Origin: Phycisphaerales bacterium | GTDB lineage: Bacteria > Planctomycetota > Phycisphaerae > Phycisphaerales > SM1A02 | Length of the DNA stretch: 64,000 nucleotides | NCBI GenBank assembly: GCA_009691915.1 | Contig: SIAD01000003.1 | Span: 1 to 64,000 of the forward strand | Reading direction: 5' to 3' | Shown: positions 46,095-54,274 of the stretch, piece after piece | How positions within the stretch are numbered: the stretch's first letter is position 1 | Layout of the letters: each line of letters begins with the position of its first letter | Position numbers and translations under genes: made by a program | The notes under the pieces: generated by a model | Told to the model about the DNA's origin: nothing | Databases searched by the model: none | The model's input: the letters and a program-made list of their open reading frames with translations, nothing else

Positions 46095-47156
46095 ATGATT
46101 CGAGTTTCCGCGCGTCGTTTCCAGTTAGGGGTTGCGTCAATCGTGGCGTGTGCCGGGTCGCTCGCCTACGGAGCGCCGCAGGCGCCACCGGTCGTCATCA
46201 CGCCGTCGATCATCGATTTCGGGAGGGTGGCTCCGGGCTCGCGCCATCGCGCGGCATTCGAGATTGTGAACACGGGGAGTGCGCCGGTGACCATCAAGTC
46301 AGTGGTTCCCAGTTGCAAGTGCACTGATGTGAACCAACTCGCGGGGACGATGATCGCGTCGGGCTCGAAGGCGATCCTTGAGGCGACACTGGATGTCCCA
46401 ACAACCCCCGGCGAAAAGGACGCCAAGGTCTTCCTGACCTTTGAGGGGTATGCGCAACCAATGATGGCGCTTATGAAGGCCGATGCCAGCCTTCCGATTC
46501 GAGCCACACCCGCATTTGTCGATGCCCTCAAGAAAGTGTCAGGCGGGACGATCCTCGTGACGAGTGAGGATCGGCAGCCATTCACGGTTGTGAGTGCGGG
46601 CGGGGTGGCGCCGGTGTTTGAGGGATTCAACCCAGCAACTGATGCGCCCCGCGCGTCCTACACACTCAAGTGGAACGCCCCCACGAGTCCCTGCGAGTCG
46701 ATGCCGCTCTGGTGGATCGTCGAGACCGATCGGCCGGACTGTCCGCTGATCGCCTTGCGAATCCGCCACGAGTGCACAGGATCCCGCGCCGATCCGACGA
46801 AGGCTGACCGATTCTGGTTCTTCCCCGAGCCGATCGTCGTGGCCGGGCGAGTACCAAGCGGTCAGTCGGTCTCAGTGCCCATTGTGATCGAGCACTACAA
46901 CTCGACGGGCCGAGGGGCGGTCGTGCGCCCCGACTGGTCGCAGGTGAAGTCGGTGAAGTCGCTCTCTCCGAGCCTAGTTGCAAGCCTCGAAGGAACCCGG
47001 CCCGGGAACCGGGAAGATGTCGCGGTGCTCCTAAAGGTTTCACCGGCCCCCGGAGTCGACGGATTGATCTACGCGCTCGTCGAGGTCGAGACAGCCAGCG
47101 GCACGGGGTCATTCGCAGTCGTCATGCAGGTTCCCAAGGTCGATGGTGCACGCTGA
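46095..47156 (+). CDS. Exported DUF1573-domain protein, second copy
   Basis: A 353-residue exported protein (signal peptide about residues 1-26, ending AYG). A DUF1573 Ig-like domain follows: DFGRVAPGSRHRAAFEIVNTG, then the family Cys-x-Cys at 74-76 in PSCKCTDV. The remaining 240 residues align in style with the paralogue at 26773-27846 (ALRIRHECTG corresponds to LRIRHKCTK; FEGFNPATDAPRASYTLKW to FVGFVPSSDAPRPSYQVKY). This shows that the whole length is homologous, not just the domain. It overlaps the phosphoesterase start by one base (TGATG), forming an operon. Confidence 0.82.
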   Translation: MIRVSARRFQLGVASIVACAGSLAYGAPQAPPVVITPSIIDFGRVAPGSRHRAAFEIVNTGSAPVTIKSVVPSCKCTDVNQLAGTMIASGSKAILEATLDVPTTPGEKDAKVFLTFEGYAQPMMALMKADASLPIRATPAFVDALKKVSGGTILVTSEDRQPFTVVSAGGVAPVFEGFNPATDAPRASYTLKWNAPTSPCESMPLWWIVETDRPDCPLIALRIRHECTGSRADPTKADRFWFFPEPIVVAGRVPSGQSVSVPIVIEHYNSTGRGAVVRPDWSQVKSVKSLSPSLVASLEGTRPGNREDVAVLLKVSPAPGVDGLIYALVEVETASGTGSFAVVMQVPKVDGAR

Positions 47157-48034
47157 TGTCCCTTCCGGAGGTCAACTTTCTCGACGCCGACGAAGTGATC
47201 TCGGTGTTGGAGGCTGGGGCCGACGCGATGGAAGATTCGCCGCTTCGACAGGGCGCTTCGGTGCGACTGCCGTTGCGAGGGACGCTCCTCTTCTCGGGGG
47301 ACATTCACGACTATCCCGGTCACCTTGAAGCAATCGTGCGCCTCGCGAACCTCGACGAGTCCCCTGACAACCATGTGATCCTCCACGAACTCATCCACGG
47401 CGAGAGGGTGTTCAACGGAATGGATATGTCGTACCGGAATCTGTCGGCGGTCGCGGCACTCGTGCAGCGCTACCCAAGGCAGGTCCATCCGATCCTCGCA
47501 AACCACGAACTCGCGCAGTGCTTTCGCATCGCCGTCAGCAAGGGTGGTGGCGATCAGGTGGCCATGTTTGATGCGGGGCTCGACTATGTTTTCTCTGATC
47601 GCGCCGAAGAGGTGGCCACCGCGATCCGCGACTTCATCCGAGCGATGCCGCTGGTAGTGAGAGCCGAGAACGGGGTGTGGTGCGGCCACTCGATCCCCGC
47701 ACAGGGCGACTTCGACCGCGCCATCTTCGATCGTCCGCTCGAGGACGCGGACTACCTCGGCCCCGATGGCGGCGCGTGGCGTCTCGTCTGGGGCCGATTG
47801 CAGGACCCCGCTCATGTGAAGGCGCTCCTGGCGAAGTTCGATGCCAAGGTGTTCCTCGTTGGCCACTGCCACGCCGAGATGGGGATCGAGAGTCCAGTCG
47901 ACGGGCTGGTCGTCGTCAACAGCGACCACGATCGTGGCGTCGTTGTCCAGATCGATCTCGCCGCCAAGGCTCCCAGTGCTCGTGACATTGAGCGCTCGGC
48001 GATTCCACTGGGCCTCTATCGCCCGCCCTCGTAA
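47156..48034 (+). CDS. Calcineurin-like metallophosphoesterase
   Basis: A 292-residue cytoplasmic protein with the two-metal phosphoesterase motifs in order: GDIHD at 48-52, ANHE at 115-118 (the family usually has GNHE) and GHCH at 236-239. A conserved-looking LHELIHGERVFNGMDMSYR lies between the first two, more specific than a generic phosphatase. The substrate is unknown: protein, nucleotide or phospholipid phosphatase are all possible. It sits between the DUF1573 gene and tsaB with one-base overlaps at both ends. Confidence 0.82.
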   Translation: MSLPEVNFLDADEVISVLEAGADAMEDSPLRQGASVRLPLRGTLLFSGDIHDYPGHLEAIVRLANLDESPDNHVILHELIHGERVFNGMDMSYRNLSAVAALVQRYPRQVHPILANHELAQCFRIAVSKGGGDQVAMFDAGLDYVFSDRAEEVATAIRDFIRAMPLVVRAENGVWCGHSIPAQGDFDRAIFDRPLEDADYLGPDGGAWRLVWGRLQDPAHVKALLAKFDAKVFLVGHCHAEMGIESPVDGLVVVNSDHDRGVVVQIDLAAKAPSARDIERSAIPLGLYRPPS

Positions 48035-48726
48035 TGGCCGTACTCCTCGCCATCGAGTCAAGCCAGCGGCAAGTAAGCGTCGCCGTCGAGGGGTTGGACG
48101 CAGTTGTGCACACGGAGGTCGCATCGGGCGATCCACGGGAGCGCGATCTGCTTCTGCCTGCCATCGACACTCTGTGCCGACGGGCGGGACTCGCGCCTGG
48201 AGACCTCCAAGCCATCGCCGTGTCGACGGGTCCCGGTGGTTTCACCGGACTTCGCGTTTCGATTGCCACGGCGAAAGGACTATGCGAGTCGCTCGGGATT
48301 CCCGCCATCGATGTGCCGTCGGCACTGGTCGCTGCCCAAGGCGCGCGCGAAGGCTGGATGGATGTGGGCAGATCCGTGATCGTGGCATTGGCGTCGAAAG
48401 GGGAGCAGTGCTGGGCGACGCTTGTTGACATGGACGAACGAGGTTCACTCGTGGTGGGGTGGGAGCGATCCGTGACCGCCGGAACACTCACGCTGCCGAT
48501 GTCGCGTGTCCTGCTGGGCGACGAACACATGCCGCAGTCGATCCGAACTTGGTGCGCCGAGGCGAAGATCGAGATCGTCGAACCAACCTTCCACGCAAGA
48601 GACTGCCTTGCAGTGGCACGGGACCTGCACGCTCGTGGCGAAGTCATTGATCCCATGCGCCTGTCGGCGCGGTATCCGCGCGAGCCGGAGGCAGTCACGC
48701 TCTGGCGGGCGCGGCAGGCGCGATAA
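48034..48726 (+). CDS. tsaB: tRNA threonylcarbamoyladenosine biosynthesis protein TsaB
   Basis: A 230-residue TsaB/YeaZ-family protein. It is the scaffold partner of TsaD and TsaE in making the t6A modification on tRNAs reading ANN codons. LLAIESSQRQVSVAV at the N-terminus and VSTGPGGFTGLRVSIATAKGL near residues 63-83 are diagnostic. The C-terminal half is variable, as in the family. The ATG overlaps the phosphoesterase stop (TAATG). tsaD, tsaC and tsaE are not in the window. Confidence 0.92.
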   Translation: MAVLLAIESSQRQVSVAVEGLDAVVHTEVASGDPRERDLLLPAIDTLCRRAGLAPGDLQAIAVSTGPGGFTGLRVSIATAKGLCESLGIPAIDVPSALVAAQGAREGWMDVGRSVIVALASKGEQCWATLVDMDERGSLVVGWERSVTAGTLTLPMSRVLLGDEHMPQSIRTWCAEAKIEIVEPTFHARDCLAVARDLHARGEVIDPMRLSARYPREPEAVTLWRARQAR

Positions 48727-48808
48727 GTCGAAGTTTGGGGCGAAAAGACGAGGAAGTCCGCTCAAGCATGGCTCCTGGGAGCCCGATGTGGGGTGTGGAG
48801 CAAACCCC

Positions 48809-49918
48809 ATGTCCCACTCCATCACCGATCCCCGAACACTTGGCCGCGCGCGCGTACTGCTGGTGGGTGCCGCGACTGAGTTAGGGAGCGCACCGCTTGA
48901 CGCAGTCTCATCCCGTGCGGGATGGAACCTGCGGGTCGAGCGATCCCGCGGACCGCGCGAGGCAATTCGCGCGCTGCGCGGCCAGCCGATCGATCTTGTG
49001 ATTCTTGATTACGACTCGATGGACCAACGGGCGCGCCGCGTCGCAGCCGCTGCCCGCAAGGCCCATCCGCACTCTTCAATTCTCATTCTCGGGCGATGGC
49101 CTGCAGGGTCGGTCGTCGCGGAGTTCCTGCGAGCCGGGATCGCGGACTGGATTGAGCCATCGCACTGGACCGCCGATGATCGAATCGTCGCCACGCTTGG
49201 ATCGCTCCTCGAGACCGCTGTGAACACGCGGGTGGGCGCGAATCGTATCGCGGTGCTCGAGAGCGCCTGTCGGCGCCTCTCGCAGGAGCGAACCGCGCTC
49301 GAAAGGCGTCTCGGAGGTGCATGCGCGAATCTCGCGGGTGTGGAGGAGCTCACGCGGGACCGAGAGGGGATCGCCGCGATGCAAGCCGAGTGCAGGACGC
49401 TCTTGGCGCAGGAGGCGGAGACCGAACCGATTGTCGAGATCGGGGCGAACTATCTGATCGCGCGGGCAGGGCTGTCGAATGCGGCGCTGTTCATCTGCGA
49501 GGGAGGGAAGTATCGGCTCGCGGCCTATGTGCGCGACGACCTGTCACGACGAAGCGCGGGGGGGTTGATCGAACACTTGGCGTCCCAATGGTGCGCGAAG
49601 ATCTCTGAGCGCGAAGGAATCGTCAGACTCACTGCGGGGGAACCCGCACCCGAAGGGTTGGAAGGTCTCGCCGGGGTGCTGCCAGGGCGGTCGACGCTCG
49701 CGTTCGCCTGTCGAAGTGCAGACTCCGCCCAGCCCGAGGCGGTCATTGTTCTCTTCCGTGATGGCCAGCGGCCGTTCAGTCCGGAGTCCGAGCGGGTTAC
49801 TCGCGCGGTCGGGGCGGCACTCGGTTCCGCGCTCGAGCGCGTCAATCGCATTCTCAATCGTGCGAAGCCTTCGTGGCCTCTTGAGACCCCGGATCCAGAC
49901 CCACGCTCCGACGAGTGA
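48809..49918 (+). CDS. Degenerate receiver plus GAF-domain regulatory protein
   Basis: A 369-residue cytoplasmic protein. Residues about 10-125 have a response-regulator-like fold: RARVLLVGAATELGS is strand 1, LVILDYDSMDQRARR carries an Asp at the phosphorylation place, and ILILGRWPAGS is strand 4. The acidic pair that normally binds Mg after strand 1 is missing, so phosphorylation is doubtful. A coiled helix (about 140-205) leads to a GAF-like domain (about 210-345, GANYLIARAGLSNAALFICEGGKYRLAAYVRDD). No output domain follows. GGAG lies eight bases before the ATG; a longer frame reading back into tsaB is noise. Confidence 0.7.
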   Translation: MSHSITDPRTLGRARVLLVGAATELGSAPLDAVSSRAGWNLRVERSRGPREAIRALRGQPIDLVILDYDSMDQRARRVAAAARKAHPHSSILILGRWPAGSVVAEFLRAGIADWIEPSHWTADDRIVATLGSLLETAVNTRVGANRIAVLESACRRLSQERTALERRLGGACANLAGVEELTRDREGIAAMQAECRTLLAQEAETEPIVEIGANYLIARAGLSNAALFICEGGKYRLAAYVRDDLSRRSAGGLIEHLASQWCAKISEREGIVRLTAGEPAPEGLEGLAGVLPGRSTLAFACRSADSAQPEAVIVLFRDGQRPFSPESERVTRAVGAALGSALERVNRILNRAKPSWPLETPDPDPRSDE

Positions 49919-49933
49919 CGAGTCGTGTGGGCT

Positions 49934-50587
49934 CTACACCGATGGCATCGAGGCCAGTACGGTCACGCCGCCAGTGACTCTCGCCCCCTTGGCGACACGA
50001 ATCGTGTTGGTCGCGCGAGTGGGGATGATGAGTTCGGTGGTCGATCCAAACTTGATCATGCCGAAGCGCTCACCGCGCGTGACGCGTGATCCCACCCCGA
50101 CCGCGCAGACGATTCGCCGGGCTATCGCGCCTGAGACCTGCCGCACACCAAGGCGCACCCCGGTGACCCCCTCGATGATGATGAGGTTTGACTCGTTGAC
50201 CTGCGCGCTCTCGGGAGTCCGTGCATCGAGGTAGCGGCCTGGCGAGTGCTGAACGGAAACGACCCGCGCCTCACATGGCATGCGATTGATGTGAACATCG
50301 AGCACGCTGAGGAACACCCGGACAATCGTCGCGGGCCCACCGACCGCCTCATGAAATGGGAGTTCGAGGACCGCCGATACCACGCCATCCGCTGGGCTCA
50401 CGAGATCGTCGGGATTCACCGTCGCCGGCCGGCGCCAGAGGGGATCGCGGAAAAACGCCACTATCAACATCCACAGGATTACGACAAGGAAGACCATCCA
50501 CTGACTGGGCCAGACGAGGATCAGCGCGGCGATTGCCGCGGCCGTCGCCATTCCCCATTCGCGGATCCCGTAGGGGGAGAGGGTCAC
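49934..50587 (-). CDS. psd: Phosphatidylserine decarboxylase proenzyme, short type
   Basis: A 217-residue Psd of the short (type II) family, which makes phosphatidylethanolamine. Two N-terminal hydrophobic helices are present (about residues 14-46). VSPADGVVSAVLE, FLSVLDVHINRMPCEARV and NESNLIIIEGVTGVRLGVRQV are the core. The self-cleavage site that generates the pyruvoyl group is Gly181-Ser182 in KFGST. The GTG start overlaps the stop of the upstream HTH/transmembrane gene (GTGA), so the two are coupled. No phosphatidylserine synthase gene is in the window. Confidence 0.92.
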   Translation of the reverse strand: MTLSPYGIREWGMATAAAIAALILVWPSQWMVFLVVILWMLIVAFFRDPLWRRPATVNPDDLVSPADGVVSAVLELPFHEAVGGPATIVRVFLSVLDVHINRMPCEARVVSVQHSPGRYLDARTPESAQVNESNLIIIEGVTGVRLGVRQVSGAIARRIVCAVGVGSRVTRGERFGMIKFGSTTELIIPTRATNTIRVAKGARVTGGVTVLASMPSV

Positions 50588-51807
50588 TCGATCGCGCGGC
50601 CGACGAAGAAGCCGATGCCGCCAGCGAGAACCGTGACGCCCGCCAGAGCACCCAGCCAGAGAACAAGGTCGCCCGTGATCATTCCTGCGAGTGCCGAACC
50701 GCCGCCCATGCGAGTGCCGATGACAACTACCGCACCAAGCACGATGGCCGCGAGCGCGCCAGCGAGAAGGCCGATGCTGAGTCCGCTCGACGCTGTGTCA
50801 ATAGTTGCAGTGGCGGCCTGCGTGAGCGTCATGGTGCCGCCAGCCATCGGGGATGATGCGGCCGCTGGAGAGTCCTCATACGACTGCTCATCCGACGGGC
50901 CTGCGAAGAGATCCTCCGCGCCGCCGAGCGCGGCTTCGGCGTCTTCTCCGTGGCCTGGGTCTTCCAGTAGCGCAGCCCCCATCGTCGACTGGTCCGAGTC
51001 CCCAGCGAGGTCGAGCATGCCACTACCAGATCCGACCGTCTCGAGGTTTAGTCCACCCGACTCAGAGGAAGTTCGTTCGGAGGATCCAGCGAGTCCCTCC
51101 TCCGCAGCCCGTCGAGCCGGGGACTCCGATCCGGTTCCGGACTTGGCAGCCACCGACCCGCTCTGGTCGGAGCCCTTGGGGGTCGTGGCCTGCTCAGCGC
51201 TATCGGCCAAGCCGAATCCGCCGCCCCCCGATCCGGTCCCAGTCGATGGGGAGTCAAGCCCCAGGTCGAGGTCCAGTCCGAGATCAAGACCGGATCCAGC
51301 GCCGCTATCGCTCGCCGGTGGAGCGTCAGATGGATTGATCGAGCTCTTGGCGGCAGAGTCGGCGAGTCCGAGCGCTTCGCTTGATCCGGAAGACTGGAAG
51401 TCGGCGACCGACGAACCATCGGGAGTGTTGCTAAGCGGCGCGTGGTCCGAGCCGCCACGCGATCCAGCGAGCGAGAGTGGATCGTCCATTCCGAGTCCGA
51501 GATCGATCCCGCCGGCACTTCCGCCAGACCCCAAGCCCGTGGGCTCGGCGAACTTGAGATCGGCGAACTCGCCGCTACCTGATGGAATCGAGCTGGCTAT
51601 GGCAGAGGATCCGCCGGGGACTGAGAGGTCTAGTAGATCGCCAAGATCGTCCATGACGAGCTGGTCGATGGCTGCCCGTTTGAAGTGGAGCACATCATGC
51701 ATCCGGAACTGCTCAAGCTGGCCTGAGGCCACCATCGACTCGAGCTCGTCGCTTGACTTGCCGAGTTTCGTCGCTGCCTCATCGATGGTGTAGAAGAGTT
51801 TGGCCAT
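50584..51807 (-). CDS. HTH-domain protein with long Gly/Ser/Asp-rich linker and C-terminal membrane helices
   Basis: A 407-residue protein of unusual layout. Residues 1-52 look like a MerR/excisionase-type helix-turn-helix (YTIDEAATKLGKSSDELESM, then FKRAAIDQLV). Residues about 60-330 are low-complexity, Gly/Ser/Asp/Leu-rich with LDLGLDLDLGLD-like runs. The C-terminus has two hydrophobic helices (SIGLLAGALAAIVLGAVVVIG near 345; LVLWLGALAGVTVLAGGIGFF near 380). It could be a membrane-tethered DNA- or protein-binding factor. Coupling to psd suggests a link to membrane lipid state. No family with known function comes to mind, although HTH-plus-membrane proteins of this style recur in Planctomycetes. 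Confidence 0.75.
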   Translation of the reverse strand: MAKLFYTIDEAATKLGKSSDELESMVASGQLEQFRMHDVLHFKRAAIDQLVMDDLGDLLDLSVPGGSSAIASSIPSGSGEFADLKFAEPTGLGSGGSAGGIDLGLGMDDPLSLAGSRGGSDHAPLSNTPDGSSVADFQSSGSSEALGLADSAAKSSINPSDAPPASDSGAGSGLDLGLDLDLGLDSPSTGTGSGGGGFGLADSAEQATTPKGSDQSGSVAAKSGTGSESPARRAAEEGLAGSSERTSSESGGLNLETVGSGSGMLDLAGDSDQSTMGAALLEDPGHGEDAEAALGGAEDLFAGPSDEQSYEDSPAAASSPMAGGTMTLTQAATATIDTASSGLSIGLLAGALAAIVLGAVVVIGTRMGGGSALAGMITGDLVLWLGALAGVTVLAGGIGFFVGRAIE

Positions 51808-51907
51808 GTTTGTGTGGGAAACGCCTACGCTATGGAGCCGATGGCGGTTGCGCAAGCCGAAAGTCGAGCCATAGTAGCAGACGCACAAACGCCCATCTCG
51901 ACGCAGG

Positions 51908-51913
51908 TAGTCT
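51908..51913 (+). promoter_or_regulatory. -10-like TAGTCT for the lipoprotein at 51924
   Basis: TAGTCT is ten bases before ATG 51924 and favours that start over far-upstream in-frame codons that lie inside the divergent gene. Confidence 0.38.
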
Positions 51914-51923
51914 GCCCGGATCG

Positions 51924-52454
51924 ATGGCGAAGCGTCACACTTGGGAGAGCCCGTCATGCGCGCGGCGTTTCGCGCTGGTTGTCGCGTGCATCGGCACGCT
52001 GGCAGGGTGCGAGCCGAAGGAGAATCCCATCCTGTCAAACGAGCGGTTTCCTGGTGACGTGTACCCGCCCAACATGCTGCTAAATAAAGCGCAGGAAGCG
52101 CAGGTGATCACGGCATTGCAGGCGACTGCGGCGGGCATGCCGACCTCGCCTCTTACCGATGCCACCGACGCGGTGCGATGGGGTGATGTGAGACAGGCGG
52201 CCGGTGTGGCGGCGACGCTCGCCGAGATGGGGATGCTGTCGTCCAAGTTGGAAGGCAGCACTTGGACCTTTCGCATCGAGACGCTCAGCGGCGCGCCCGT
52301 CACGCTGAGCGTTGAGGAGCGGCCACCGCCACTAATGTATCTAGCCACCGCGAAGGCAGGTTCCTTTGGCGAGGAGTTCGACAAGGCGGAGCGGCTCGTG
52401 CGCGAGTTCCGCATGGCGATGCGACGACTGGGAAAGATCAAGCGACCGTCGTAA
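51924..52454 (+). CDS. Lipoprotein of unknown function
   Basis: A 176-residue protein with a type II signal ending in ACIGTLAGC (Cys near residue 28). The mature part begins EPKENPILSNERFPGDVYPP and is followed by helices with an Ala-rich face (AQVITALQATAAGMP; DVRQAAGVAATLAEMGML). It then has a beta segment (GSTWTFRIETLSGAPVTLSVEE) and a Lys/Arg C-terminal helix. No domain is recognised. Its end overlaps convergent gatA by 17 bases. Confidence 0.68.
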   Translation: MAKRHTWESPSCARRFALVVACIGTLAGCEPKENPILSNERFPGDVYPPNMLLNKAQEAQVITALQATAAGMPTSPLTDATDAVRWGDVRQAAGVAATLAEMGMLSSKLEGSTWTFRIETLSGAPVTLSVEERPPPLMYLATAKAGSFGEEFDKAERLVREFRMAMRRLGKIKRPS

Positions 52455-53913
52455 GGGATGGTGGCGCGGCATCCAGTGGCCCGCTCGCGCGCTCAAGCGC
52501 ACGGGCAATCTTGAAGAGCATCGGCTCGTTGAACGCCTGCGCCTGTAGTTGCATCCCCACCGGCAGTGGTCGATCCGCGGAGTGGTCGAGCCCCGCCTGC
52601 AGGGAGATGCCGCAGATTCCCGCGATGTTGGTGTTCACTGTGTAGACATCGCACATGTACATCGCCAGAGGGTCGGTTACCCCACCGATCGGAAACGCCG
52701 CAGTGGGCGAGGTGGGGCCGAGGATCACATCGCACTGGGCCAGTACGGTGTCGAACTCCTGCTTGATGAGACGGCGGATCTGGAGCGCGCGCCGGTAGTA
52801 CGCGTCGTAGTAGCCGGCGCTGAGCACATAGGTGCCCAGCATGATGCGCCGCTGCACCTCAGCGCCGAATCCCTCGGCACGGCTGTTGGCATAGAGGTCG
52901 AAGAGGTCTTGCGAACCATGGGCGGTCGAGCGGTGGCCATAGCGGATTCCGTCGAAGCGGGCGAGGTTGCTCGACGCTTCGGCTGGGGCGATCACGTAGT
53001 AGGTTGAGATGCCGAGATCGGTCATGGGAAGGTCGACATCGACGATCGTCGCGCCAGCCTTCTGGAGGAGCAAGGCGGCGCGTTCGAGAGCCGTGTCGAC
53101 CGCGGGAGAATTTCCCTTGCGGTACTGGTGTGGGATGCCCACTCGAAAAGTGCGGGGGGTTTCGTCCAGCGTCGCGCTGACCGGCTCCACCGCGCGCGCG
53201 GCACAGGTTGAATCGCGCGGATCATCGCCGGCCATGACTTCATAGAGAAGCGCCGCGTCGCGCACGCTGTGGCAAATGGGTCCGATCTGGTCGAGGCTGC
53301 TGCCGAAGGCAACGAGCCCGTACCGCGAGACTCGCCCGTAGGTCGGCTTGAAGCCGACTACTCCGCAGAGAGCGGCGGGCTGGCGAATCGATCCTCCGGT
53401 GTCGGAGCCGAGCGCCGCGGCACAGAGATTGGCGGCGACGGCGGCGGCGCTCCCTCCGGAACTACCGCCTGGGACGCGTGAAGGATCCCACGGATTGCGG
53501 ACCGGTCCCCATGCACACCGCTCACAGGACGATCCCATTGCAAACTCGTCGAGGTTGGTCTTGCCGACGACGATCGCGTCTGCCGCCGCAAGCCGCTCGA
53601 TCACTGTGGCATCAAAGGGTGAGCGGTAGTTCTCGAGGATTCGAGACGAGCAGGTCGTGGTACCGAGTTTCGTCGCAATATTGTCTTTGACGGCGATGGG
53701 GACGCCCGCAAGGGGTCCAAGGCGATCGCCACGACTGATTGCCGCATCGACCGAGTCCGCAGCAGCGCGCGCCTCCTCAGCGAAGACCTCGTGGTATGCG
53801 TTCAGCACTCCATTGGCCGCATCGATGCGTGCGAGGTAGCCGTCGATGACTTCGCGCGCCGAGGTCGCGCGCTGCGCGATGGCATCTCGAACACCGACGA
53901 GGTCGCCATTCAC
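52438..53913 (-). CDS. gatA: Asp-tRNA(Asn)/Glu-tRNA(Gln) amidotransferase subunit A
   Basis: A 491-residue amidase-signature enzyme that releases ammonia from glutamine for tRNA-dependent Asn and Gln formation. The Ser-cisSer-Lys triad is Lys76 (IAVKDNI), Ser151 (GGSSGGSAAAVA) and Ser175 (GSDTGGSIRQPA), with the family's usual spacing. GVVGFKPTYGRVSRYGLVAFGSSLDQIGP-type sequence follows. The GTG start overlaps the gatC stop (GTGA). gatB is not in the window. Confidence 0.96.
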   Translation of the reverse strand: MNGDLVGVRDAIAQRATSAREVIDGYLARIDAANGVLNAYHEVFAEEARAAADSVDAAISRGDRLGPLAGVPIAVKDNIATKLGTTTCSSRILENYRSPFDATVIERLAAADAIVVGKTNLDEFAMGSSCERCAWGPVRNPWDPSRVPGGSSGGSAAAVAANLCAAALGSDTGGSIRQPAALCGVVGFKPTYGRVSRYGLVAFGSSLDQIGPICHSVRDAALLYEVMAGDDPRDSTCAARAVEPVSATLDETPRTFRVGIPHQYRKGNSPAVDTALERAALLLQKAGATIVDVDLPMTDLGISTYYVIAPAEASSNLARFDGIRYGHRSTAHGSQDLFDLYANSRAEGFGAEVQRRIMLGTYVLSAGYYDAYYRRALQIRRLIKQEFDTVLAQCDVILGPTSPTAAFPIGGVTDPLAMYMCDVYTVNTNIAGICGISLQAGLDHSADRPLPVGMQLQAQAFNEPMLFKIARALERASGPLDAAPPSLTTVA

Positions 53914-54224
53914 GACGACTCACCTCCGAGCACCTTGGGAACGGCGATGAAGTCACCATGTCTGGCAGGAGCGTTCCGCAGGGCGTCGCTGAGGGAAAGG
54001 CCCGGGCGCGATTCGTCCGCGCGCAAACGATTGGTCATCGGCAAGGGGTGGGCCATCGGCTCCAGCCCCTTCGTGTCGACCGCCTGCAGCTGCGCGATGT
54101 GTCCCAGAATGGCTACGAGTTCCTCCCGCATCGGGCCAAGGCGATCCTCGGGCACGGCAAGCCTCGCTAGCTTTGCGACATGCCGGACATCTTCGATCGA
54201 GAGTTGCGCGGGACCGTCGTCCAT
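53910..54224 (-). CDS. gatC: Asp-tRNA(Asn)/Glu-tRNA(Gln) amidotransferase subunit C
   Basis: A 104-residue GatC, the small subunit that wraps GatA and GatB. LSIEDVRHVAKLARLAVPED at residues 8-27 is the conserved helix. LGHIAQLQAVDTKGLEPMAHP follows, and ALRNAPARHGDFIAVPKVLG ends the protein as in other GatC chains. ATG 54224 is supported by TAGACT seven bases upstream. It is first in the gatC-gatA operon. Confidence 0.93.
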   Translation of the reverse strand: MDDGPAQLSIEDVRHVAKLARLAVPEDRLGPMREELVAILGHIAQLQAVDTKGLEPMAHPLPMTNRLRADESRPGLSLSDALRNAPARHGDFIAVPKVLGGESS

Positions 54225-54231
54225 CGATGCG

Positions 54232-54253
54232 AGTCTAGCGTTGAGGATATTCT
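54232..54253. promoter_or_regulatory. Divergent -10 elements between gatC (-) and the ROK kinase (+)
   Basis: Minus-strand TAGACT (54237-54232) is seven bases from the gatC ATG. Plus-strand TATTCT (54248-54253) is 21 bases from the kinase ATG, so only the kinase would have a short leader. Confidence 0.38.
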
Positions 54254-54274
54254 CGACTCGCACAGGCGCATCCG

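Noticed and set aside
48750-48760. GAGGAAGTCCG, resembling the RNase P RNA 5' consensus
   Set aside because: The consensus needs another A, the flanking P-helices are absent, and a convincing protein gene starts at 48809, leaving no room for a 350-400 base RNA.
48506-48808. N-terminal extension of the receiver-GAF frame back into tsaB
   Set aside because: It overlaps tsaB by over 200 bases with Arg/Cys-rich low-quality sequence. ATG 48809 has a proper ribosome site.
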